Shown: in pieces, positions 56,042 through 64,000 of the stretch
Numbering within the stretch: the first letter of the stretch is position 1
How the letters are laid out: each line of letters begins with the position of its first letter
Assembly: GCF_000237925.1 (NCBI RefSeq)
Contig: NW_017386068.1
Span: 457,155-521,154, forward strand
Reading direction: 5' to 3'
Length of the DNA stretch: 64,000 bases
Source of the DNA: Schistosoma mansoni
Taxonomy: Eukaryota > Platyhelminthes > Trematoda > Strigeidida > Schistosomatidae
Program-made: the position numbers and the translations under genes
Notes under the pieces: generated by a model
Told to the model about the DNA's origin: nothing
Seen by the model: only the letters and a program-made list of their open reading frames with translations
Database searches by the model: none

Positions 56042-56494
56042 TAGATCAGAAGGGGTTCTGTGGAGAATTTAGTATTTTCATAGTCGAAATCATGAGTTAA
56101 TTGAAGCTAGACCACCATGGAAAACCTGGAAGCACTAGATGACCGTTTCGTTCTAGTATGGGACTCCTCAGCAGTGGGCATCCACGATCCCGCACTCACG
56201 AGATTCGAACCCAGGATCTACCAGTCTCGCGCCAGAGCACTTGGCCGATAGACCAGTGAGCCGGCATCCAACGGTGTTAATGTAGAGTTCTACCAAGTCT
56301 GTTGTAGAGATATCAACTCACTGAAGACAATTGGTGAACGGTTGCTCAAAATCGTGGATTAGTTGAATTTAAACATTAACACCGTTGGATGCTGGCTCAG
56401 TGGTCTATCGGTTAAGTGCTCCGGCGCGAGACTGATAGGTCCAGGGTTTGAATCTCGCGAGTGTGAGATCGTGGATGCGCACTGCTGAGGAGTC
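56042..56494. mobile_element. Hammerhead SINE family B, head-to-head dimer with 13-bp duplication
   Basis: 56042-56282 is an antisense copy from the tail (AGATCAGAAGGGGTTCTG) to the leader (CAACGGTGTTAATG). 56283-56494 is a sense copy from the 5' extension (TCTACCAAGTCTGTTGTAGA) to the middle of the hammerhead (CTGCTGAGGAGTCC). CCATTTGTAATTT flanks the pair at 56029-56041 and 56495-56507. Confidence 0.85.
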
Positions 56495-56546
56495 CCATTT
56501 GTAATTTGTCAAGGAATGAGAAATCATCAAAAAACTTCGATTGTTC

Positions 56547-56820
56547 TGTAGTGAACGAGAACACAAGTGGAAACAATCGAATATATTTGAATACAACATA
56601 ACACAGTCTCTTAGTAAAATCTGAGAACCATGAAGTACATCCTTCATTTTCAAAATGTCACTCAATTATCTCAGACTTCGTTGTTCTTTCATTTTCACAC
56701 CAATCACTCTCTATTCTCGTTTTCTTTCCTTCCATCTTCTTGGTCTTCTGCCTCTAAGTATTTCACTTTCTATTGATGATACATACCACCCATATGTCTT
56801 GTCATCATTAGCACACACCA
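56547..56820 (+). repeat. Solo-LTR-like repeat, copy 3
   Basis: Shares TGTAGTGAACGAGAACACAA, AATCTGAGAACCATGAAGTA and the end GCACACACCAC with the other two copies. Flanking pentamers do not match. Confidence 0.5.
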
Positions 56821-57031
56821 CAGTCCTATTCGGCTAGTTGAAAATATTGAAGGTTTATATTGTCTTAGATTACAGTTGACATATTACCAATTATGTTATC
56901 TATGATGTAACAGCGTAATGATTGATTTCGAGCTTTGAAAGATGTACTCCAATGAAAGAAACACACATTACCATAACTTTATCAACTAAAATGACTGGCG
57001 TTTATCATATCAAGTAAGCATAGAATTGATT

Positions 57032-57405
57032 TGTAGATGGCATCGAGTCGCGATTGACTATGATCACCACTACAGGAAGATTACGTACGAGGTATCAACT
57101 TGGTTCCCTTGGTAGACCAAAAACCAGAAAGGCTGTTAATGGTTGAAATAAGATATATTTGTTGACGATCTCATGGTATCAAAAGAATACTGAGACGTGC
57201 CAAAGTTTACAAGCGGAACTACCAAGCATACTTGAGTTCGTGTAAGGTCACAGGCAACGGAAGAAAGTATGTGTTTGGTACACTTAAACAAACAACTACA
57301 GTAAAACAATCACTGGTACAATTGGTTATAATAATAATAATAATAATAATAATAATTGTTTCCATTATATCAGTCACGTTCTCATCACAAAAGTAGGTCA
57401 CTACA
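57032..57405 (-). repeat. Solo LTR of the same gypsy family
   Basis: On the minus strand it starts TGTAGTGACCTACTTTTG and ends GATGCCATCTACA, parallel to the 3' LTR at 52348-52703 throughout but clearly diverged. It has expanded an AAT/ATT triplet run (57331-57356). No internal element sequence flanks it and no clear short target duplication is seen. Confidence 0.75.
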
Positions 57406-57664
57406 ATGTCACCTATACAAAAGCCTAATCAAATGATCATTTTACAGTTTTGCTGATGTAATTACATACGTGTTCAACTTACATTTTACATGTAATCATA
57501 TATTGTAACATGAATTAAGTAGTTTAACAGTAATACATTCACACGTCTACACAAAATGTTACATAATATACTTGTCATGATTAACATTCTAATTGAAAAA
57601 AAAAAGAAAAATTAAAGCTATGCTGACCACACAAACTATCAGAGGTTATATATTAGTATAAGAA

Positions 57665-57880
57665 TTTCTGAGGAAGAAAGAGTCTGAGTGCGAGACCGAA
57701 GGTCCTGGGTTCCAGTCCTTCGGGTTGGATCGTGGATGTGCCCTGCTGAGGAGTTTTATACTAGGACGATACGGACATCTAGTGCTTCCAAGTTCTTAAT
57801 GGTGACCTAGCTTAGATCAACTCATGAATTTAACTATTAAATTACTACAATCTCCACAAAACCCCCTTCTGATAGTCACC
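57665..57880 (+). mobile_element. Hammerhead SINE family B, diverged
   Basis: GAGACCGAAGGTCCTGGGTTC, GGATCGTGGATGTGCCCTGC, TGAGGAGTTTTATACTAGG, tail to CCACAAAACCCCCTTCTGA. The GAAA arm reads GATA. Confidence 0.7.
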
Positions 57881-58137
57881 TAAATTGTCAGGAGTAAGCG
57901 TGTTCTAGTTCCTTTTGATCTTTTAATGTAAAATTATAAGTAGTTAGTGATACTACCTATAATTGTTATAATCCGAGATGTGTATCTAGATCAATCATGT
58001 GATGAGGATATCACTATAATCTGTAAGCACAGATAGCAAATAGATCAGAGTTCTGTTATCGTAACAGTGGATAATTGAGAACAAGAAGCAGAGGTATGCA
58101 ACAGTATATTTGTAAGAGATAATCATATGTGTCATCT

Positions 58138-58275
58138 TATGGGGTTTTTGTGGAGATTTCAGTATTTTCACAGTTGAAATCATGAGTCAATTGAATCTAG
58201 ACCACCATGGAAAACCTGGAAGTACTGGACGGTCGTTTCGTCCTATTATGGGACTCCTCAGCAGTGCACATCTAC
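58138..58275 (-). mobile_element. Hammerhead SINE family B, 3' half
   Basis: Tail and hammerhead on the minus strand; the head is missing. The core CTGAGGA, GAAA and GTC are kept (58222-58267). Confidence 0.8.
58222..58267 (-). ncRNA. Hammerhead ribozyme motif, intact core
   Basis: Minus strand: GCACTG, CTGAGGA, GTCCCATAATAGGAC, GAAA, CGACCG, GTC, CAGTAC. Stem I has one weak pair; core complete. Confidence 0.68.
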
Positions 58276-58790
58276 GATATGAATTCATTATATTTCATGG
58301 TTTCTTGTCAGTTGCTTACAATCAAATATGTATTAGTATTATAGCATTGAGATAATAAATAGTGTGGAACAATTGACATAAGTGAACGTAAAGGATTGGA
58401 ATAATAAAAGGTTATCAATGATAATTATATACATATATGAGCAAGAACAGGTCAGAGGTTATTAGGTGTTAGAATCAAGGAAACATAAAGGGCAGGTGGT
58501 GTGATAGTTGAGTGGAGTTCAGAGGCAGATATGATAAATTGCGTGATAATTTTAGAGGTAGTAAAGGATTCATGGAATTAAAAACAGATAAGATGGGTTA
58601 CGTAATAAATGAATAGACATTGAAGAGTTCACATAATTTAAGAGAATCAAGTGAGCGGAAATGTATTAGTGAAAGGGTGATTTAAGAATTGGGTAATGGA
58701 AGAGGAATATAATACAAACCAAAACTTAACCAAAAAGCAAAACAACAGCAAACAAAAAGTTGGATTACTAGGGTTGTACGAACCCTTTTT
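58276..58790. other. Purine-rich stretch before the Penelope fragment
   Basis: About 300 bp (58440-58740) is strongly purine-biased on the + strand. No coding sequence. It may be element or flank. Confidence 0.4.
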
Positions 58791-58792
58791 GA

Positions 58793-59704
58793 TACATTGA
58801 TGATATATTTCTTGTTTGCAGCAATCATAAGCACTCTATGAACTTACTCAGTCTGTTTAATAAAGCACACAAGGATATGGGATTCCCTGTAGAACATGAA
58901 GTTGAAGGTAAATTCCATATCCTAGATATTAGAATCAGACGAACATCAGTTGGTACATTACAAAGACATATTCATCGCAAAAACACCTGGAGTGGATTAT
59001 ATCTCCATTACTACAGCTTCTGTCTAATGAGTTACAAAAAGGGTATTGTACGAACCTTTTTTGAACACGCACGTGAAATCTACTCAAAGGAATGCTTGGA
59101 AGAAGAAATTGCTCTCATCACTAAGTACCTACTTAAAAATAAATATCCGGCGAAATACATCCATACATATCCAAACATCAACCCTTGGGTATAGTATGAT
59201 AGAGTGGAAAATAAAACTTGCTTCTTATACTTACACTTCAAAGGAGATGAAATTACTGGAATAATTAATCACGGAATTAATTCTGCGTTGAAAGTGACTT
59301 ACCTACCAGCAAAACTGACGACGGTATGGGAAACGAACTGTTCACTCAAACAAATTAAAATCGGCAAGTCCTCTTTTCGCAGTAGCTCTAACTTCACTTA
59401 CAAGTTTACATGTATGTACCAAAGCGCATACATTGGAAGAACTGAGAGAAGAGTACATGTTCGCATTTATGAGTATGTTCCAAAGAAATTGAGGCTGCCA
59501 GGGACCAGGGCTATCAGCAGTACAATAACTCGGCATTTACTTGACACCGGATATACCATTGACAACTCTCATTCTTTCAAGATTATTAGCAGACAAAGAA
59601 GTACGATTGCTCTCTGTTTTGCTGAAACAATCGCGATAAAAAAAACCAGATCTATGTATTCAAAAACAGATAGTAATAAACTTATTACTACCCTGGTACT
59701 CTAA
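58793..59704 (+). mobile_element. Penelope-like element fragment with GIY-YIG endonuclease
   Basis: Starts at the RT catalytic YIDDIFLVCSNHKHS and continues GKFHILDIRIRRTSVGTL, YAKYIH-type sequence and NINPWV (stop at 59194). A second frame from 59204 holds YLPAKLTTVWETNCSLKQ and a GIY-YIG-type nuclease region (CMYQSAYIGRTERRVHVRIY, HLLDTGYTID, FAETIAIKKT). RT linked to GIY-YIG is diagnostic of Penelope-like elements. 5' truncated; one stop/frame change lies between the two halves. Confidence 0.85.
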
Positions 59705-59772
59705 TTTAAATTCATAAAGGGAATGAATTTCATCAAATCAAAGGTTATATTGTTTTAAACAACTATTTTACA

Positions 59773-60045
59773 GAAGGAAGTTTCGTGGAGATTTTAGTAA
59801 TTTTATATAGTTTAGATCATGAGTCAATTGAAGCTAGACCAGCATAGAAAATCTGGAAGCACTGAACAGCCTTTTCGTCCTATTGTGGGACTGATAGGTC
59901 CTGGGTTTGAATCTCGTGAGGCGGGATCGTGGATAGGCACTACTGAGTAGTCCCACAATAGGACGAAACGGCCGTCCAGTGTTACCAGGTTTTCCATGGT
60001 GATCTAGCTTCAATTCACTCATGATCTCAGCTATATAATATTCTA
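59773..60045. mobile_element. Hammerhead SINE family B, head-to-head dimer
   Basis: 59773-59890 is the antisense 3' half (GAAGGAAGTTTCGTGGAGAT to TTTTCGTCCTATTGTGGGAC); 59890-60045 is a sense copy from the B-box region (GATAGGTCCTGGGTTTGAAT) to the tail. No convincing target duplication. The sense core reads CTGAGTA. Confidence 0.75.
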
Positions 60046-60377
60046 GTTATTGTTATAACTTTTATGGCTTGTTAAATAGAACATGATTTATTCATCAATC
60101 AGAATACCACTTATACAATCTTAACACTGTACCACAACAATGACATATTGACCGATATGAGTAACCCAGCGTCCTTATCGGTTCTTTGTTTGCCTAGCCT
60201 TTCCAGTTAAAAGTTCAGAACATCAATAACAACGTCCACGATACGAATCATTTATTTCAAACATACTTGGTTTGTATACTAGCCAAACAGACCACATCAC
60301 ACCATAAAATAAGAAGTAACATTTATACAAGATCAAGTCAAAAAGTGGCTACGAACATGATAGACGGTAATCAACAA

Positions 60378-60535
60378 ACTGAGTAGGTTCTGGGTTCGAA
60401 CCTCGCGAGTGCGGGTTCGTGGATGCGCACTGCTGAAGAGTCCCATAATAGGATGAAACGGCCGTCCAGTGTTTCCAGGTCTTTCATGGTGGTCTAGCTT
60501 CAATTGATTCACGCTTTCAACTATGAAAAAACTGA
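60378..60535 (+). mobile_element. Hammerhead SINE family B
   Basis: From the B box (TTCTGGGTTCGAACCTCGC) to the tail (CGCTTTCAACTATGAAAA). Hammerhead core CTGAAGA with GAAAC and GTC, intact. Confidence 0.82.
60427..60472 (+). ncRNA. Hammerhead ribozyme motif, intact core
   Basis: GCACTG, CTGAAGA, GTCCCATAATAGGAT, GAAA, CGGCCG, GTC, CAGTGT. Stem I closes with a G-T pair; stem III CGGCCG is perfect. Confidence 0.7.
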
Positions 60536-61160
60536 ACATAACCTAAGAACAATGAATAGTATAGTAAAAATTTGTAGGTCAAAATGAAGCTTTTAATATG
60601 AGGAATATAGATATACACAATCTAATTACTGAATAGTTATACAATAAGAATATATATATATGTATAGAATATTAGCTCATTATTAGTGTTATATCTTGTG
60701 GCTTAATTGCCCTGTTAATATATGACGTGAAGATACCGCCAATTAGAGAACAGTGATTTATAGATCGGACTAATGACTCACAAAACTCATGAGAGCAGTC
60801 TAGAGTATTTGTCGGTCCTGCTTACTGCCTAGCTCAGCCAGTTCAGTTCAGAACACGTATCTCACGCTATATGGTGTGAATAATTGTATTTCAAACATAC
60901 TAGGCTTATATGCCAAAGAGACAGACCACATCGTACCATAAAATAGAAAATAACATTTGTACAAGAGTTAGCCAAATGTGGCTATAACTACTATTAGTAG
61001 TAGTATTACTAGTATTACTATTATTATTGTTACTATTATGACTCTTCACATATGAATACTGATGATTTGGAGAAAAACAATTTGGATCTAGATTCATAGT
61101 TCATTATTAATCATAAAAAACAATCAATGAAGTAATACTTTGAAAGTGATAGACCCGATT
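60536..61160. other. Intergenic with short AT/triplet runs
   Basis: Contains TA and TAG/TAT triplet runs near 60980-61030. 60160-60340 and 60800-60970 are similar to each other (ACCACATC.. CCATAAAATA, TACAAGA), an undefined repeat pair. Confidence 0.45.
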
Positions 61161-61164
61161 GTCA

Positions 61165-61690
61165 AACTTACTTACTTACTTACACCTGTTACCCCTCGTG
61201 GAGGAGTATAGGTCGCACATCATTATTCTCTATCCAACTCTGTTCTAGACAAATCCTTTCCAGTTGTTTTTTTCATTTATTATTCATCCTTTTTATATCT
61301 GCTTCCAATTCCCAACATAATGTGTTCTTTGGTCTTCCTCTTTTTTCGCTTCCCTTCCGGATTCCAAGTTAAGGCTTGATTCATGATACAGTTTGATGAT
61401 TTTCGTAATGCATATCCTATCCACTTACAACGTCTTTTCATAATTTCCTCATCATCTGGGATTTGGTTTGTTCTCTTCCACAGTACGCTGGTGCTGATAA
61501 TATACGACCAACAGATATAGAGTATCTCGTGTAGACAATTGTCTAGAAATACTTGTATCTTTTTGATAATAGTTTTGGTAGTCCTCCGAGTCTTATCTCC
61601 GTACAGTAGAATTGTCTTGGTGTTCGTATTGAAGATTGTGACTTTGATGTTAGTTGACAGACAGTTGTTTTAAGTTCCAGATGTTCCATA
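61165..61690 (-). mobile_element. RTE-like LINE lineage 2 fragment
   Basis: Same family as 62692-63345, with (ACTT)n at 61168-61182 as the 3' end and AACTCTGTTCTAGACAAATCC, TGTGTTCTTTGGTCTTCCTC and CTCCGTACAGTAGAATTGTC landmarks. Frames are broken. Confidence 0.7.
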
Positions 61691-61809
61691 TTTGAGAGAC
61701 TGTAATTAATTAATTGAGAATAATAAATCTTATAACAATAGTCAATAGATCAATTGAAAGTTTATAAGATTAGTAATTTGTTTTTCCGGTTAATGTCTTT
61801 TTTAGTGAG

Positions 61810-61915
61810 TTAATTTTCTACGGGATGGAATCACTAACCCCATATCCAACCCTTCTCCTTTATCCAGGCTTCGGACAGGCAGTAATCTCAGAGGGGTTCC
61901 AGGAGGGATTATTAC
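61810..61915 (-). repeat. Inverted copy of the 24815 repeat
   Basis: Contains TCTACGGGATGGAATCACTA, CCAACCCTTCTCCTTTATCC, matching 24815-24965 on the opposite strand with several differences. Confidence 0.5.
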
Positions 61916-62074
61916 TAATTATCATCTATAAATAAATGATATAATTTAATCATATTAGTCAGTATTTTAATAAATAAACAAAAGAAACAATCAGTATTTT
62001 ATTCATTAATTAATCATATAGACATCAAACTGTATATCATTTTAAGTAGTATAGAACGATTTACATATTTATTT

Positions 62075-62437
62075 ACTTGAACACATAAATATTATTACGA
62101 AGGGACAACAGATATATATACGCCACACAAAAAATTGTCATTTCATTTAATTGTTTGAAGGCTATGATACTGTCCAGGTGCCCAGACTTAAACAGGTGGT
62201 TTACTTAGGGGGCTACACCCAGAGTTATTGACCTAAAGGTATGATCCACAAGGCAGTGAGACATCGTAAGGAGGTCCGGTCCGATGGCAGCCGGTGACCA
62301 ACGATTGATTCATACTCCATTTGTTCCATCAGGATACTGGAGCTAGCCCACATGTACCATTGGTTTGGAATCAGGGTTTCCCAACTCCCCTAAATGGATT
62401 TTCCCTATCCACCAACCCGATTAAAACTCCGGTCATG
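62075..62437 (-). repeat. Repeat A copy, 5' truncated
   Basis: Antisense copy from ACTTGAACACATAAATATTA to CCGATTAAAACTCCGGTCA; the first about 150 bp of the family are missing. Confidence 0.82.
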
Positions 62438-62639
62438 AACTTTTAATTCATCAAATAAGAATAGATTTCTATATCATGAAAAAATTAAACATATACTATT
62501 CAATTCAATTGGAATAATATTGATGATTAATTATCACATATAGAAACAACGTGATTTATACTTTAAGAAAAATTACTATTGAATTATCAGTAGTATAATT
62601 AGGGCATATTGAAATATTTATTTACAAATTTAAAATCTT

Positions 62640-62688
62640 CTAATAATAATAGTAATGATAGTAGTAATAATAATAGTAATAATAATAA

Positions 62689-62723
<35 letters not shown>

Positions 62724-62724
62724 G
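62640..62724. repeat. AAT-type and (CTTA)n microsatellites
   Basis: Imperfect AATAATAGT triplets from 62640 to 62690 pass into eight CTTA units, the latter being the RTE lineage 2 tail in antisense. Confidence 0.9.
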
Positions 62725-63345
62725 ACTGTTACTTCCAATAGAGCATAGGCCACCGACCAGCATTCTGCCACCGACCAGCATTCTGCAACCCACTCTGTCC
62801 TGGGACTTCTTTTCTAGTTCTATCCAGTTCTTGTTCATTCTTCTCATGTCTGTCTCTATTTCTCGGCGTAATACGTTCTTTGGTCTCCCTCTTCTCCTTT
62901 GACCTTCAGGATTCCATGTAAGGGCTTGTCTTGTGACACAATTGGGTGATTTCCTCAAAGTGTGTCCAATCCACTTCCAGCGCTTCTTCCTGATTTCTTC
63001 CTCCGCTGAAATCTAGTTTGTTCTCTCTCACAGTAACTTGTTGCTGATAGTGTCTAGCCATCTGATCCGAAGTATCTTGCGTAGACAGCTGTTAATAAAC
63101 ACTTGTATCTTTTGGATAATGGCTTTCGTAGTTCTCCACGTCTCCGCCTCATACAATAGAACTGTTTTGACATTTGTATTGAAAATTCTGATCTTGGTGT
63201 TGGTTGACAATCGTTTTGAGCTCCAGATGTTTTTCAGTTGTAAGTATGCTGCTCTTGCTTTGCCGATCCCCGCCCTCACATCTGCATCTTATCCACCGTG
63301 TTCATCAATGATGCTACTGCTGAAATACGCTAACCAGTAATAATA
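62692..63345 (-). mobile_element. RTE-like LINE lineage 2, C-terminal part
   Basis: On the minus strand it encodes IGKARAAYLQLKNIWSSKRL, VKTVLLYEAETWRTTKAI, INSCLRKILRIRWLDTISN, then [38 protein letters not shown] and a tail ending GGLCSIGSN. This is a very common schistosome endonuclease-RT C-terminus. GGCAGAATGCTGGTCGGT is duplicated in tandem (62750-62790). One frame change near 62960-63030. The 3' end is a (GTAA)n run (62692-62723). Confidence 0.82.
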
Positions 63346-63512
63346 ATAATAGCAAAATAATAATAGTAATAATAATAATAATAACGAGAGTAATAATAGT
63401 AATAATAATAGTAGTAGTAATAATAATAGTAATAGTAATAATGATAGTGGTAATAGTACTAATAACAGTAATAATACTACTACTAATAATAGTAATAATA
63501 CTAAGTTAATTT
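63338..63512. repeat. Imperfect (TAA/TAG) triplet array
   Basis: About 175 bp of mixed TAA, TAG and TAC triplets directly at the broken 5' edge of the RTE lineage 2 copy. Confidence 0.9.
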
Positions 63513-63769
63513 GAAAATTCCTTCATTCAATTATTTCTAAGGTTTACATTCATTTTCTTTTAATGTAACTAATAAAAGGAATTGTACTATTATTATATTA
63601 TTTAATGAATGTATTAAATCTAGTAATAAGCATAAATCATTATGAATTATTCACCATGGTAACTCGAGGTGAACTCAAGATACTTTATATTATTGATTAG
63701 TATTTATAATAATAAGATTTAATTTTAATTTAATAGAATAAAATAAAAGAATTTGATAATTTATTAATT

Positions 63770-63990
63770 TTCATAGTTGAAATCATGAGTTAATTGAAGT
63801 TAGACTACCATGGAAAACCTGGAAACATTGGAAGGTTGTTTCGTCTTAGTGTGGGACTACTCAGCAATGCCTATCCACAATTCCGTATCGTGAGATTCGA
63901 ACCCACGACCTATCAGTCTAACGCGCGAACGCTTAACCCCTAGACCACTGAGCTGGCCGGCATCCAACGGTGTTAATGTCTAACTTCAAC
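63770..63990 (-). mobile_element. Hammerhead SINE family B
   Basis: Full order on the minus strand with B box (GATTCGAACCCACG) and A-box region (CTAGACCACTGAGCTGG); the hammerhead core is diverged (CTGAGTA). Confidence 0.78.
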
Positions 63991-64000
63991 CGAGACTTCA

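Noticed and set aside
62640-63512. CRISPR-like or minisatellite array
   Set aside because: The repeats are plain triplet and tetranucleotide runs attached to a LINE tail; there are no unique spacers.

Overview
The window is 64 kb of AT-rich, repeat-laden animal DNA. The gene structure, the SMα-like SINEs carrying hammerhead ribozymes, the RTE- and CR1-clade LINEs and a Penelope-like element all point to a blood fluke (Schistosoma). The haematobium clade is possible but I cannot prove it from sequence alone. A run of 200 Ns (46251-46450) marks an assembly gap.

Left third (1820-27603, + strand): the 3' two-thirds of a cytosolic valyl-tRNA synthetase gene. Twelve exons can be placed with matching phases and GT/AG sites, separated by introns of 57 bp to about 3.1 kb. 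The exons run from the end of the editing domain through the KMSKS loop, the anticodon-binding domain and the tRNA-binding coiled coil. The reading frame then continues about 160 residues past the usual animal C-terminus into a GST-C-like domain. The introns are packed with retroposons. Meeting it tail to tail, 143 bp away, is MRPL40 (mitochondrial ribosomal protein L40) on the minus strand, with two exons visible (27747-28215 and 30559-30761).

Middle (28438-46250): LINE territory. Two RTE-like copies with clear target-site duplications (28438-29449 and 31156-32885) are followed by a nearly full-length CR1-type LINE (36114-39809) inserted inside a copy of an abundant 0.5-kb retroposon ('repeat A'). 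A second CR1-type LINE (about 42530-46250) has a PHD finger in ORF1 and a long open ORF2; it lies inside an old Ty3/gypsy fossil and stops at the assembly gap.

46.9-49.5 kb: an intronless piece of a host MAGUK p55 gene (L27, PDZ, SH3, hook and the start of the guanylate kinase domain) on the + strand. An inverted partial copy on the minus strand is essentially identical at base level and is fused in frame to an LTR-element integrase tail. The rest of the gypsy fossil (RT, RNase H, integrase end, 3' LTR) follows to 52703.

Right third (52.7-64 kb): no host gene recognised. It holds SINEs, a solo LTR, a Penelope-like fragment with a GIY-YIG endonuclease, two copies of a second RTE lineage, and triplet/tetranucleotide microsatellites.

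Two themes stand out. First, three SINE families, each with its own tRNA-like head, all carry a hammerhead-ribozyme motif, and some were inserted as head-to-head dimers inside a single target-site duplication. Second, host coding sequence has been carried into, or rearranged with, retroelements.
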